From: Microbulbifer sp. TB1203 | GTDB lineage: Bacteria > Pseudomonadota > Gammaproteobacteria > Pseudomonadales > Cellvibrionaceae | Reading direction: 5' to 3' | Length of the DNA: 64,000 bases | Assembly (NCBI RefSeq): GCF_030997045.1 | Contig: NZ_CP116899.1 | Location: 744,001-808,000, forward strand | Shown: piece after piece, positions 36,378-47,576 of the stretch | How the letters are laid out: every line of letters starts with the position of its first letter | Numbering within the stretch: the first letter of the stretch is position 1 | Program-made: the position numbers and the translations under genes | The notes under the pieces: model-generated | What the model saw: the letters and a program-made list of their open reading frames with translations, nothing else | Database searches by the model: none | Told to the model about the DNA's origin: nothing

Positions 36378-39089
36378 TCATTCAGCCCGCCGGATTTTAA
36401 GCTTGCCGATGGGCCTGCGCTGGCCGGTTTGCTCCCCGCCCGCGCTGCTGGCGCTGGTGTTTGCGTCGCTATAGTAGCTGGCGATCAGGCTGAGGTTTTC
36501 CAGGTCCCGGTCGACGGTGACGCTGTCCTCCTGGCCGCTGGCGGGGTAGTAGCCGCAGGCCTCTCCCGGATCGCAAATGGTGCCGTTGGCATTGAGGTCG
36601 GAGCCGGCGGCGATGGTGTAGTTGCCGGGCTCCACGCCGGTGAACTCGAAGGTGTATTCTCCGTTGTCGGTGGACTTGGCCAGTTGGCGGACGGTCTCGT
36701 AGTCGGATATGCCGTCGCCGTCCTCGTCGCTGGCTTTGAGCAGCAGGATATACAAGTATCCGGCGTAGTTGCCGCTGGTGGTGCTGCCCACCTGCAGGTT
36801 CACCGGCAGGTGGTAGTTCTCCGTGCCGTTCATGGGAAAAACCACTTCGCTGTTGTAGATGCCGTCGGTCAGCCCGGTGCGGTCGACGGTGACCCGGTAG
36901 GTGCCGAACCCGGTGGCGGTATCTACAACCATCGGTTCCACCGAACTGATCCAGCCAGCGCCCGGCTGGGGACTGCTGGATACGGCGGCGCCGTCGGCAC
37001 CGATATTGCGGATCTCCACTTCGAGAGCGGTGAGGGTGGCGGAGAAGTTCAGGGTTTCCGGATCGGCGGTGATCACCGGTTCAGCGGGTTCCTGTCCCGC
37101 TGCCTGCACCGCCTTGTAGGCGTCCAGCAGGCCGTAACCGTAGACCGGATCGCGCCCGGTTTCGCCCAGATCGGTGGTTAGCTGGCCACTGGCCAGGAGG
37201 GCGTCGATGTCGTCCGGGGTCAGCTGGGGATTGACGGCCTTCATCAGCGCGAAGACGCCGCTGGCGTGGGGGCTGGCCATGGAGGTGCCCTGCAGCGAGG
37301 CGTAGCTGGGAGAGAGTTCGTTGCCCCCTTTCGTTTCGTTTACGTAGGTGCTGAGGACGCCGTCGCTGAAGCCGTCGACGTTGGCATCCGCGGACATGTC
37401 GCCGCCGGGGGCGGCCAGGTCCACCCAGTTGCCGAAGTTGGAGTAGGGGGCCTGTTCGTTGTTGAAGTCGGTGGCGCTGACGGCGATCACGCCTTCCATG
37501 GCCGCCGGATAGGTGGGTGTGTCGCTGCTGTCGTTGCCGGCCGCGGCCACCAGCACAACACCTTGCGCGCGGGCCTCGCTGAGGGCGTCCTGCAGGGTCT
37601 GGGAGAATTCGGAGCCACCGAAGCTCATATTGATCACGCCGGCCTTTTGCGCGGGTATCGCCCCCGAGTCGTTGGCGAGCCCCGCGGCGTAGCGCACCGC
37701 CTGGGCCACGTCGTAGGTGCTGCCGCCGGAAATTCCCAGGACCCGCAGCGGCATCACCAGGCTCTGCCAGCCGGCGCCACTGACACCGCTGGTGTTGTCG
37801 GTGAATGCACCGACGGTGCCGGCCACATGGGTGCCGTGCCAGGAGCTGCGGTTTTGCAGGGCCTGGTCGCCTGGGTCTTCCGGATCGTCGTCGATGCCGT
37901 CGCCGTCGCCGGCGCTCTCCGGGTCGCTGATAAAGTCGTAACCGGGGGTCAGTTTGCCCCCGAAGTCCGGGTGCGCTTTGTAGATGCCGGTATCGAGTAC
38001 GGCGACCACGGTGTCGGCGCTGCCGGTGGTGATATCCCAGGCCTCGGGCAGGTGAACATTCCGGTAGTGCCACTGGCGCAGGTAGAGCGGATCGCTGGGG
38101 GCCCGCAGGCTGTAGTAGCGGTAGTTGGGTTCCACATAGTCCACCGCCGGGTCCGCCTGGAGTTGCTTGAGTTCCATCAGCGTGCGCAGTTTGGCCAGGG
38201 TGTGGGCATTCGCCTGCGGGTGTGATTTCTGTACCGGGTGCAGCCGCGGTGGGCTTGAGTCGGCGAAATCCGCCAGCCGGTAGCGGCGCAGCCGGCTGCC
38301 CCGGGCCGGGCTACCGGTCGGTTGCAGTCGCCGGTTGTTGAGGGCGGCGACGGTGGGGGCCTGTTTCCACTTCACGATCAGCTCGCCGGGTGCGAAGTCG
38401 TCGCCCACCGAGGGTGAGGCCGGCAGGATGCGGTCGTCGCTGCTGTCGATCTTCAGGGTGTAGGCGCTGATACCCGCTACGGCGCGCACCTCTAACAGAT
38501 AGTCGCCGCTCGCCGGGACCCGGATGGACTCACTGTCGCTGATACCGCCGGTGCTGGATTGCACCGGGGTGTCGGGGGCATCCGACTGGTAAAGGTAGAG
38601 ATCCAGGTCGTTCTGCAGCGGAGACAGGGGCTGAAAGTCGTGAATGGTGAGGCGGATACTCTGGTCGGCGGACAGGGACAGGCTGAACCAGTCCTCGCTG
38701 TCGCCCTCGGCCTGGAAGCGGTGCTCCGCCTGGCCGCTGCCCTCGGCGCTGGCGAACCCGCCCAGCACCACCGGGTTGCCCAGCAACTGGGCCTCGGAGG
38801 GTTGGTTGTTGGGGACGATCGGCGCCTGTGGGTCGTTGCTGTCGGAATCGGTGTCGCTGAAGCGTTCGGCCGTTACGGTGCCGGCTATCCGGTGGTTGGT
38901 GGTGCCGGTGTCATCGCTGCCGGTGTCGTCGCCAGGGTCTGTGGGCTGGTCGCCGCCGTCGTCACTGCCGCTGTCGTCTCCCTGTTCGTTGGGAGGGGGG
39001 CTGTTATCGCTGCCTCCCCCGCCGCCGCCACAGGAGGTCAGGGACAGCAACAGCAGGGTGCACAGCAAAAAGCGGGCGAGAGACTTCAT
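36378..39089 (-). CDS. Surface subtilisin-like (S8) protease lipoprotein
   Basis: A 903-residue lipoprotein with lipobox SLTSC ending at Cys20, then a Gly and Asp-rich linker (20-65). A PPC-like domain lies near 115-215. The S8 domain holds the triad Asp366 (AVLDTGI), His418 (HGTHVAG) and Ser603 (GTSMASPHASG), with Asn519 in AAGND as oxyanion region. The C-terminal part (about 660-880) has beta-sandwich and EF-hand-like DEDGDGISD calcium motifs. It is predicted to be an extracellular-facing lipoprotein protease. It is a lone transcription unit. Confidence 0.9.
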   Translation of the reverse strand: MKSLARFLLCTLLLLSLTSCGGGGGGSDNSPPPNEQGDDSGSDDGGDQPTDPGDDTGSDDTGTTNHRIAGTVTAERFSDTDSDSNDPQAPIVPNNQPSEAQLLGNPVVLGGFASAEGSGQAEHRFQAEGDSEDWFSLSLSADQSIRLTIHDFQPLSPLQNDLDLYLYQSDAPDTPVQSSTGGISDSESIRVPASGDYLLEVRAVAGISAYTLKIDSSDDRILPASPSVGDDFAPGELIVKWKQAPTVAALNNRRLQPTGSPARGSRLRRYRLADFADSSPPRLHPVQKSHPQANAHTLAKLRTLMELKQLQADPAVDYVEPNYRYYSLRAPSDPLYLRQWHYRNVHLPEAWDITTGSADTVVAVLDTGIYKAHPDFGGKLTPGYDFISDPESAGDGDGIDDDPEDPGDQALQNRSSWHGTHVAGTVGAFTDNTSGVSGAGWQSLVMPLRVLGISGGSTYDVAQAVRYAAGLANDSGAIPAQKAGVINMSFGGSEFSQTLQDALSEARAQGVVLVAAAGNDSSDTPTYPAAMEGVIAVSATDFNNEQAPYSNFGNWVDLAAPGGDMSADANVDGFSDGVLSTYVNETKGGNELSPSYASLQGTSMASPHASGVFALMKAVNPQLTPDDIDALLASGQLTTDLGETGRDPVYGYGLLDAYKAVQAAGQEPAEPVITADPETLNFSATLTALEVEIRNIGADGAAVSSSPQPGAGWISSVEPMVVDTATGFGTYRVTVDRTGLTDGIYNSEVVFPMNGTENYHLPVNLQVGSTTSGNYAGYLYILLLKASDEDGDGISDYETVRQLAKSTDNGEYTFEFTGVEPGNYTIAAGSDLNANGTICDPGEACGYYPASGQEDSVTVDRDLENLSLIASYYSDANTSASSAGGEQTGQRRPIGKLKIRRAE

Positions 39090-39198
39090 AGACGGTCACG
39101 GTTCTGGTGTTTGTTGTATGCCGGTCCAGTCTGGACCAACACCGGCCAATAATCCCAAAACCGCTTCACACTCTCAAGGTTGGCAGGGGAATGCCCGG

Positions 39199-39735
39199 CT
39201 ACCACATCAGGTCGTCGGGGATCTGGTAGTCGGCGTAGGGATCGTCTTCCCCGGCCGGTGCGCTGTCCGCCGGCGGCTGGACCACGGCGGCGGGGTTGCG
39301 CTCGGCAATCTTGTCGGCGATCACCCGCGGCACCAGCTCGAACTGATCGTCCAGCCCGACGATCACCAGTCGCCCCGCTACCAGGTGTTCCTGTACGGCT
39401 GCGGTTACGTAGAGGGTTTTGATCTTCTTTTCAAAGGTAAAGTTGTAGGCGATATCGCCGTTGCCCTTGGGCTGCCTGTTGTTGGCGACCATCTGCTTGA
39501 TCTGTGCGGCGATGGCTCTCTGTTGCGCCGCGGCCTCGCGTTCGGCGTTCAGCGCGCGGTCGCGGGCCACCTTTTCGGCTCGGGCCCGCTCCGCGGCCGC
39601 CTTGGTTTCATCGACGACCGGCTGGGCGGATTTCTTCGCCACCTTGTCCTGTTTGCGCTTTTCCTTGCTGACCTGCTTGGCCTTCTTCTTGTCGACAAGG
39701 CCGGCTTTCAGTAGTTGGTCTTGCAGTGAGGCCAT
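39199..39735 (-). CDS. DUF2058 protein (YaiL-like)
   Basis: A 178-residue cytoplasmic protein. The first third is Lys-rich (LLKAGLVDKKKAKQVSKEKR) and residues 44-78 form a charged alpha-helical region, matching the DUF2058/YaiL family of nucleoid- or polynucleotide-associated proteins. The C-terminal half has YNFTFEKKIKTLYVT and ends DYQIPDDLMW, the family's characteristic end. Its exact role is not established. Confidence 0.85.
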   Translation of the reverse strand: MASLQDQLLKAGLVDKKKAKQVSKEKRKQDKVAKKSAQPVVDETKAAAERARAEKVARDRALNAEREAAAQQRAIAAQIKQMVANNRQPKGNGDIAYNFTFEKKIKTLYVTAAVQEHLVAGRLVIVGLDDQFELVPRVIADKIAERNPAAVVQPPADSAPAGEDDPYADYQIPDDLMW

Positions 39736-39884
39736 GGTGTCTTACCTGTGCATTCGGTTGTGGGGCCGCTGGCCTGCGGCGGTGGAATTCGTGGGAAGAG
39801 CCGGAGGCCGCCCGGGAGTGGGATTCTAACCGATGCCGTCGCCCGGTTGGTACCGGGGGAGTCCCGAGTCGTCCCCAGGGTGCT

Positions 39885-40961
39885 TTACCGGCCCGTCTTG
39901 CCCCTGCCGCCGCGCCGCTCGACTATCAGCGATACCACCACCCCTGAAGCCAGAATGGCCAGCACTATCACCAGCAGGTACAGGTTAAAACGCTCCCCGA
40001 TCGCGTGTTTCAGCCATTCGGCCAGCAGCATCTTGGTGCCGACCACCATCAATACCAGGGCCAGGGCGGCCTTGAGGTAGTGAAACCTGGCCACCATCCC
40101 GGCCAGGGCGAAATACAACGAGCGGAGGCCGAGGATCGCGAATACATTGCTGGTAAAAACCAGGAAGGGGTCGGCGGTGATCGCGAAGATGGCCGGGATG
40201 GAGTCTACGGCGAAGATCACGTCGCTCGTCTCCACCACGATCAGGGCCAGCGCCAGTGGCGTCAGCAACAGGCTCCCCGGGCGGGCCCCGGAGACAACCG
40301 GATCCGGCTCCGCGGTCTCGCCGGGCATTTCGTTCTCGCGGGACGCCGCCGATCCGGCGCGCAGGATGAAGTGCTGGCCGTGGAACCGGTCGGTAATCGG
40401 AAGCAGGCGCCGCGCCAGGCGCACCACTGGGTTCCTGCCCGGGTCCGCGGGTCCGGACTTGAGGAACAACATCCTGAGCCCGGTCAAAATCAGGAAGATG
40501 GCGAACAGGTACAAAATCCAGTGGAATTCCTCGATCAGCCTGGCTCCGACCGCGATCATCACTCCGCGCAGCACCAGGGCGCCAAGGATGCCCCAGAAGA
40601 GCACCCGGTGCTGGTAGCGCCGCGGTACCGCAAAGTAGTCGAAGATCACCGCGATCACGAAAATGTTGTCCACGCTGAGCGACTTTTCCACCACATAGCC
40701 CAATAGGTATTTCTCGGTGGCCCTGGCGCCGTTGTTCAGCAGCCCGTCGACGGCATCCGGTTCGATGCCCAGGCCGAGCAGCTTGTTCTCGTAGGCAAAG
40801 TAGATGAATACGGAAAAAGCCAACCCCATGGCGATCCACACTGAGGACCATATGGCCGCCTCCCGCAGGCCGATCACATGGGCCTCGCGGTGGAATATCC
40901 CCAGGTCCAGTGCCAGCATCAGCAGCACAAAGCCGATAAATGCTATCCAGATCCAGATCAT
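39885..40961 (-). CDS. TerC/Alx family membrane protein
   Basis: A 358-residue polytopic protein. EKSLSVDNIFV and the later IVVETSDVIFAVDSIPA are the TerC hallmarks, with acidic residues inside membrane segments. E. coli Alx of this family exports manganese and is induced at alkaline pH through a leader riboswitch; no such leader could be recognised here. The ATG at 40961 begins at the first hydrophobic segment; an earlier start at 41054 adds a polar unconserved leader. It is divergent from gnd. Confidence 0.88.
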   Translation of the reverse strand: MIWIWIAFIGFVLLMLALDLGIFHREAHVIGLREAAIWSSVWIAMGLAFSVFIYFAYENKLLGLGIEPDAVDGLLNNGARATEKYLLGYVVEKSLSVDNIFVIAVIFDYFAVPRRYQHRVLFWGILGALVLRGVMIAVGARLIEEFHWILYLFAIFLILTGLRMLFLKSGPADPGRNPVVRLARRLLPITDRFHGQHFILRAGSAASRENEMPGETAEPDPVVSGARPGSLLLTPLALALIVVETSDVIFAVDSIPAIFAITADPFLVFTSNVFAILGLRSLYFALAGMVARFHYLKAALALVLMVVGTKMLLAEWLKHAIGERFNLYLLVIVLAILASGVVVSLIVERRGGRGKTGR

Positions 40962-41179
40962 GACGGGTGCGGCGCCTCTGTCGCCTCGGGTCCCAGCCCG
41001 TATATAGACGAGATTACGTTGGGGCGAAAAATCGGAGTGAGCCGGCCCAGCCACACTTAAATAGCGTCCTGGTTACTCCTTTCGGAATATTGTTCTGAAT
41101 ACTGCAGTCTTGCGCTTCACGACCGTCTCTCCGCGATTGTAGCTGGTGAAAATGTGCTCTCCCGGCGGCCGGCTTGTGT

Positions 41180-41188
41180 TGTTATACT
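41180..41188 (+). promoter_or_regulatory. Extended -10 promoter element of gnd
   Basis: TGTTATACT (TGN plus TATACT) lies 43 nt before the gnd ATG. No good -35 is present at the right distance, as is common for extended -10 promoters. Confidence 0.45.
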
Positions 41189-41230
41189 CCGCGCCCTTCC
41201 GATGGCAGCCAAATTTTTGTGGGGAAATCC

Positions 41231-42751
41231 ATGTCCGATTCACTGTGCGATATAGGCTTTATCGGCGCGGGAGTGATGGGCAAGAACCTGATCATGAACC
41301 TGGCGGATAACGGCTACAAAGTCTGTGCCTTCGACCTGGACCACAACCGGCTCGATGCGCTGCTGGAGCAGGATGCCCGGGAGCGCGGCGAGCGGCCGCC
41401 GCGGGTGGAGGCCTGCAGTTCCTACACCGAACTGCTGGGCCGTATCAAATCCCCGCACCTGGTGATTCTCTCCGTGCCGGCTGGCGCGCCGGTGGACGAC
41501 GTGTGCCACAAGCTCTTGGACGCCGGCCTGAAGGCCGACGACATCGTGGTGGACACCGGCAACAGCCTGTGGACCGATTCGGTGGAGCGCTGTGAGCGCT
41601 TCAAGGGCCGGCTGATTTTCTTTACCACCGCCGTCTCCGGTGGAGATGTCGGCGCGCGCTTCGGCGCCTCGCTGATGCCCAGTGGCGACCGCTACGCCTG
41701 GACCCGTATCGAGCCGGTGTTGAACGCCATCGCCGCCAAGGTGGATCCGGACAGCGGACGGCCCATCGAGCGCCGCGAGCCCGGCAGGCCGGTCTCCGGC
41801 GGCGAGCCCTGCGCGGCCTATATCGGCCCCATAGGCTCCGGCCACTACGTGAAGATGGTGCACAACGGTATCGAGTACGCCGATATGCAGCTGATCTGCG
41901 AGGCCTACCACATGATGCGCAGCGCCCTGGAAATGACCCCGGCGGAGATCGCGAAAGTATTCCGCGAATGGAACCTGGGACCGCTGAACAGCTACCTGAT
42001 CGATATCAGCGCCGAGGTACTGGCGACCGTGGATGCGGATACCAAGCAGCCGCTGGTGGATGTCATCCTAGATCGCGCTGGCCAGAAGGGCACCGGACTG
42101 TGGACCGCGCTGAGCAGCCTGGAAGTGGGCTGTCCCGCGCCGAGCATCGCCGAAGCGGTCTACGCGCGCTCGCTGTCCACGCGCAAGGTGCTGCGCACGC
42201 GGGCGGCGAAGAAACTGCTGGGTCCGGATGTGGCCCCGGTGGAACCAGCGCGCCGGGCCGAGGTGATCGAGCAGCTGCACGACGCCCTGTACTGCGCCAA
42301 AATCTGCGTCTACGCCCAGGGCTTCGACCTGATGAAACTGGCCGCGCGGGAGCAGGGCTGGCAGCTGAACTTCGCCGAGATCGCCCGCATCTGGCGCGCC
42401 GGTTGCATTATTCGCGCGGTTTTCCTGCAATCCATCAGCGATGCCTACGAGCGGGACCTGAAGCTGTCCAACCTGCTGCTGGATGATTTCTTTGCCGGGC
42501 AGATCGCCCTCAACCAGCACAACTGGCGCCGCGCGGTAGCGGATGCCAGCCTGTTCGGCATCCCGGTGCCGGCCCTGTCCTCGGCACTCAGCTACTACGA
42601 CGCCTTCCGCATGGAATCCCTGCCGGCAAACCTGCTGCAGGGGCAGCGCGACTTTTTCGGCGCGCACACCTTTTCCCGCGTGGACCGCCCGGAGGAGGAA
42701 AAGTATCACGTACAGTGGAGTGAGCCGGGGCGGCCGGTGGTGGAAGTCTGA
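41231..42751 (+). CDS. gnd: 6-phosphogluconate dehydrogenase, decarboxylating
   Basis: Gnd oxidises and decarboxylates 6-phosphogluconate to ribulose 5-phosphate in the pentose phosphate pathway. The protein has 506 residues. NADP motif GAGVMGKNL is near 12-20; substrate and catalytic motifs GSGHYVKMVHNGIEYADMQ and DRAGQKGTGLWT are intact. An insert of about 18 residues (RPIERREPGRPVSGGEP-like) lies before the AAYIGPIGSG segment compared with E. coli Gnd. The ATG at 41231 is preferred over 41174, as the upstream part falls before the promoter-like element. Confidence 0.94.
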   Translation: MSDSLCDIGFIGAGVMGKNLIMNLADNGYKVCAFDLDHNRLDALLEQDARERGERPPRVEACSSYTELLGRIKSPHLVILSVPAGAPVDDVCHKLLDAGLKADDIVVDTGNSLWTDSVERCERFKGRLIFFTTAVSGGDVGARFGASLMPSGDRYAWTRIEPVLNAIAAKVDPDSGRPIERREPGRPVSGGEPCAAYIGPIGSGHYVKMVHNGIEYADMQLICEAYHMMRSALEMTPAEIAKVFREWNLGPLNSYLIDISAEVLATVDADTKQPLVDVILDRAGQKGTGLWTALSSLEVGCPAPSIAEAVYARSLSTRKVLRTRAAKKLLGPDVAPVEPARRAEVIEQLHDALYCAKICVYAQGFDLMKLAAREQGWQLNFAEIARIWRAGCIIRAVFLQSISDAYERDLKLSNLLLDDFFAGQIALNQHNWRRAVADASLFGIPVPALSSALSYYDAFRMESLPANLLQGQRDFFGAHTFSRVDRPEEEKYHVQWSEPGRPVVEV

Positions 42752-42809
42752 TCAGCCTTGTAGGCCCACGTGGCGGCGGTCAAAAACAGCGCTGATACCG
42801 GCGCGCAGA

Positions 42810-43370
42810 TCAGGTTGATCCGCGGATCGTCTTTGCCGGCACGCCACCCACGATCAGCCCTGGCGCTATGTCTCCGGTGACCACCGCTCCCGAGCCGATG
42901 ATCACATCGTTGCCAATGGTGACGCCCGGATTGATGATCGCACCGGCACCGATCCAGACATTGTTGCCGATAGTCACCGGTTGCCCGAATTCCAGGCCGC
43001 TGCGACGGGTTTGGGCATCGGTTGGATGTGTGGCGGTGAGGATGCTGACCCTGGGCCCGCAGAGGCAGTTGTCGCCGATACGCACCTCGCAGACATCGAG
43101 GATGATCAGGTCAAAATTGGCGAAGAAGTTTTCACCCAGGTGAATATTGTATCCGTAGTCGCAGCGCAACAGAGGTTCGATGGTGCAGTTGTCCGGCTTG
43201 GTGCCCAATAAACGGGCCAGTATACGGCTACGGCTGTCCGGGTCCCCGGTATCGTACTGGTTGTATTCGCGACACAGCTGGCGTGCAGCCAGCCGCTCCT
43301 GCGCAAGCGTGCTGTCGGAGGCGTCGTAGAGGTCGCCACGCAGCATCTTTTCTTTTTCGGAATCGTTCAT
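42810..43370 (-). CDS. Maltose/sugar O-acetyltransferase (Maa-like, left-handed beta-helix)
   Basis: A 186-residue hexapeptide-repeat acetyltransferase. The N-terminal Maa helix region (SEKEKMLRGDLYDASD) is followed by hexapeptide coils. The catalytic His lies in TATHPTDA. The ending NPGVTIGNDVIIGSGAVV with GGVPAKTIR is typical. It acetylates sugars, with maltose or galactosides as likely acceptors. It is convergent with gnd. Confidence 0.9.
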   Translation of the reverse strand: MNDSEKEKMLRGDLYDASDSTLAQERLAARQLCREYNQYDTGDPDSRSRILARLLGTKPDNCTIEPLLRCDYGYNIHLGENFFANFDLIILDVCEVRIGDNCLCGPRVSILTATHPTDAQTRRSGLEFGQPVTIGNNVWIGAGAIINPGVTIGNDVIIGSGAVVTGDIAPGLIVGGVPAKTIRGST

Positions 43371-43415
43371 ATTGGCGGTCGTTGTTCCCGTTCCTTATCA
43401 CGCTGGGGCGCTGCG

Positions 43416-44408
<993 letters not shown>

Positions 44409-44559
44409 ACATCAGGCCATCTGTTCTGTATTTGTCGGGAACGGCAATTATGCGGATTGGGATCGGCAAGGGCCAGGGACTGTGTCGAAAAAATAGGGGA
44501 AAAGCCCGGACTGGCGGTCATCGATTAAAGAATAACCGCCGAGCTGGTGTGCACAGGCC

Positions 44560-46470
44560 TTAAGTTTTCGTGGCCAAAAATTGTATCTTCGCCTGCTCTT
44601 TCAACTTGGACAGGAAGCGGTTGAAGGCCTCTATTTCATCGGGTTCGATATAGCGGCCCGGTATTTTAAGTACCGATTTAACGGTCAGTCCGCTGGGGTT
44701 TTTACTGGTGATACGGCGCTCCAGAGTGCCGTACTCGTGTTTCAGGGCGAGTGTTTGGCCGGGGAAGGAGAGCTTCCAGATATCCTCCAAGTCGAACCGA
44801 TACTGCGATTCAACGTTCAGACCGGGGAAGTCGTATCCGTAGTGGACATTTTTTACTTCCAGGCTGGAGATTTCGTTCCTGAGCCAGGAATCGTACTCCA
44901 CATAGAAGACATCGTCAGTGGGGTCCAGGAAGGGCTCGTAATTTGTCTCGGATTTGAGTGTCAGCGATGGCTGTATGCGGTCGATGCCTGAGAATTCAAA
45001 CTTCGGTCGTACAGTATCATTGACTACCTGTTGGTACTCCTGCTCGGCCCACTGCTGTTTTTCCACTTTCGACTTGACCTCCAGGATGCTGCGCATGGAG
45101 CCGGCGTATTCACCGATATATTCGCGGGAATTCCGCTCTGTCTGGCCTCCACGTTTGTCAAAGCGGATTTCGGTGTTGGATACCAGGCGCCAGCGGAAGG
45201 GATTCTCAGTGATGTGGGAGGGCGCGGTGGAGTTCGCCAGGGAAAGAGCCGCGCTACCCTGTATCCAGCCGGAAACGCTCCGCCAATCGGTAGTGGTATC
45301 CGTGGCATCAATGCAGAACGGCTTGTCTTCCGAGTCGTTGCACACGATGACATGATTGAAGTAAGCCAGTGACGGGATCGTCAACTGGCCAGTTCTTTTT
45401 CGATCGGTCGCCACCAGAACCGGAACGGGGTTCAGGCCCAGTTTTTTTAACAGTGCGGTCAGGAGCGCCGATTTGTCCTTGCAATCTCCGTAGCGGTTTT
45501 TCGCTGTGTCTTCGATATTATGTGGGGTAAGTGCGTGCCCCTGCTCGGACATCGAATTGTAGCGTATATCCCGGGACACAAAGTCGTGAATCGCCGATAT
45601 CTTGTCATCCAGCGCAGGCTTGTCGCCGGTCAGCCGGGAGAAGAGAGCATCAATACCGCTCGCGTGAGCCATAGCGGTGTTAAACTTTGACTGCATAAAG
45701 GCGGCGATATCTGTCCATGAATTTTTCCCCTCGGTGATTGTCAACTGATTGATTACATCCCTCCAGTATACGGAGGGATCAGACTTCAAAGCGGGGATCA
45801 ATTCGGCGGAACAGGAGAAGCCGGAAACCGAGTTTGAGCAATCCAGGACATCTCCATCGTAGTGATGGTTCAAGTGTACCGCCGGGTCGTGGGTTACCAC
45901 GATCTCGTAGTTACGATACTCAAAAGAGCTGTGGGGATAAATGATCCTGGACCAGAAGGCTTCCAGTTTGGACTTGTCCAGCTCGATCTCGTATTCGAGG
46001 ATGGTGACACCTCCCCGCTCCACGCCCGGAATGGCGAGGACTGCCTGTTTGACATCCGAGAAGGTGTTGTACCTGTCGGGATCTATGATACGGATTGTCT
46101 GGGGATCGAATTGCCTGGTTTCTCCGCGGCCGGATACGGACAGTGCAGAGTGCAGGGTGAGCTGCTCGCTCACCTGGTTGAAGGCGATGATCTCGTTGCC
46201 ACTGTCCTGGACATCGCTGGCATTGGGGTAATACCAGAGTGATTGTATCCGCTGGGTCACCCTGTCCACGCCGACATGGATCCTGTGGCGATAGCGGATT
46301 TGTGTGAGTGCTTCGGGTAAGGCAGGGTCCACGAGAAAAGCTTTGGAGAAGTCCACCAGTTCGTGGTTTGTATCACCGCTCCAGCGGACGCCGGGCTCGA
46401 ACTTAAGGTTGTCAGCCAGCACGGAGCTTGCCTGGGCTAGCAGCAGCAGGAAGATGCCGAGGTTTTTCAT
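44560..46470 (-). CDS. DUF3857/transglutaminase-like envelope protein
   Basis: A 636-residue protein with a signal peptide (1-19). Residues 45-235 are DUF3857-like. The transglutaminase-like core holds Cys330 (RYGDCKDKS), His373 (YFNHVIV) and Asp388 (CIDATD), a complete catalytic triad. The C-terminal part is DUF2569-free and unrecognised. It overlaps the upstream membrane-protein gene by 4 nt. Probably periplasmic or surface-exposed; substrate unknown. Confidence 0.8.
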   Translation of the reverse strand: MKNLGIFLLLLAQASSVLADNLKFEPGVRWSGDTNHELVDFSKAFLVDPALPEALTQIRYRHRIHVGVDRVTQRIQSLWYYPNASDVQDSGNEIIAFNQVSEQLTLHSALSVSGRGETRQFDPQTIRIIDPDRYNTFSDVKQAVLAIPGVERGGVTILEYEIELDKSKLEAFWSRIIYPHSSFEYRNYEIVVTHDPAVHLNHHYDGDVLDCSNSVSGFSCSAELIPALKSDPSVYWRDVINQLTITEGKNSWTDIAAFMQSKFNTAMAHASGIDALFSRLTGDKPALDDKISAIHDFVSRDIRYNSMSEQGHALTPHNIEDTAKNRYGDCKDKSALLTALLKKLGLNPVPVLVATDRKRTGQLTIPSLAYFNHVIVCNDSEDKPFCIDATDTTTDWRSVSGWIQGSAALSLANSTAPSHITENPFRWRLVSNTEIRFDKRGGQTERNSREYIGEYAGSMRSILEVKSKVEKQQWAEQEYQQVVNDTVRPKFEFSGIDRIQPSLTLKSETNYEPFLDPTDDVFYVEYDSWLRNEISSLEVKNVHYGYDFPGLNVESQYRFDLEDIWKLSFPGQTLALKHEYGTLERRITSKNPSGLTVKSVLKIPGRYIEPDEIEAFNRFLSKLKEQAKIQFLATKT

Positions 46471-47576
46471 CGCGCGCCGAATCCTTTTTCCATTGCCAGG
46501 AAAGTTTCCAGATTGTTCCTGTAAGTCATTTCAGTAGCCGAAAAGTTGCCGTACAACTCGTAAAGCCCGTTTTTGGTCTCTATCGTTTTGCTGATGACGA
46601 TGTTGGGGTCGCCGAAGTATTTTCCTTTGCACTGAATGCGCGAGCTGATGTTCAGGCTATTGTCGAGGAAAGTTCTCTCTGCGGTGCAGTCGGCATCGCC
46701 GATTTCCGAAATGGCTTCTTTGGTTCTGAAACTGGTGATGTCGTCCACGCTGGACCCGGGGCCATGGTAAAAGACAACGTAATACATATCGACCAGGGGG
46801 CCCTCCAGCTCGATAACGGCAGTACCATCCGAATGGGAACCCACATCCACCAGAGACCAGCCGTCTTCGGGCACGGAAATTGAGAATGGGTAGTCCTGGT
46901 GGTGGAAGATCTGGCCACTGTCCAGTTCCTCGATGACATCACCACCAAACAGCTCGGAATAGAATAGAACCAATGCCATGAGCGCGGTGGCTATTGGAAA
47001 TAGAACAATCGTCGTTACCCACTCTGTAGCGCTGAAGCCATTTTCCTTGCCATCGAAGCTGGCCCTGCCTTTGTAACAACGGCGAATGCGGTTGACCCTG
47101 TTGTGGAATACGGCAAACAGAATACAGGCTACCGCCAATGCCGCAGGTATCAGCCAGTCCGGAACAGCAAATTTTTCCGAAATATTGAAAACCAAGGTCG
47201 TGGCACACATGACGATCACCCAGAGAGGGCTCCAGTCACCCCAAGTATCCGGAACAGAATTTTCCGACTCAACCTGTTCGATCAACCTCAGCAGCTTGGG
47301 GAAGGCGAAGATCTGTGCAAGCAGGACAAAGGGAACAAAAATCCAAAGCCACGGGGACAGCGGTTTTCCGGTGATTGTCCTGAGTTCCCTCGCCAATCGA
47401 AACAGGTATACCGAGAAGTAGAGCCCCAGGGTGGATAAAAACAGGAAAACCTCCCAGCGGACGGACCTGGGGGCTCGCAGGTGCAATTCGGGAGGGGCCA
47501 AGATATCTGTTTCCCCTGGGGGGCTGGTAATTCCCTGTATGGCCTGTATGGAAAGCTGTTCGGCTTCTGAACTCAT
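46467..47576 (-). CDS. Multi-pass membrane protein with soluble C-terminal domain
   Basis: A 369-residue protein. Five or six hydrophobic segments lie between about 38 and 215 (the first near 42-62). The C-terminal 150 residues form a soluble domain beginning with HHQDYPFSISVPEDGWSLVD, reminiscent of small PsbP/DUF1795-like lipoprotein domains. It was not assigned to a named family. The start is supported by the in-frame 4-nt overlap with the DUF3857 gene downstream. Confidence 0.55.
   Translation of the reverse strand: MSSEAEQLSIQAIQGITSPPGETDILAPPELHLRAPRSVRWEVFLFLSTLGLYFSVYLFRLARELRTITGKPLSPWLWIFVPFVLLAQIFAFPKLLRLIEQVESENSVPDTWGDWSPLWVIVMCATTLVFNISEKFAVPDWLIPAALAVACILFAVFHNRVNRIRRCYKGRASFDGKENGFSATEWVTTIVLFPIATALMALVLFYSELFGGDVIEELDSGQIFHHQDYPFSISVPEDGWSLVDVGSHSDGTAVIELEGPLVDMYYVVFYHGPGSSVDDITSFRTKEAISEIGDADCTAERTFLDNSLNISSRIQCKGKYFGDPNIVISKTIETKNGLYELYGNFSATEMTYRNNLETFLAMEKGFGAR

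Noticed and set aside
40962..41230. Alx-type pH riboswitch before the TerC gene
   Set aside because: I could not identify the structured leader; only the gene family is Alx-like.
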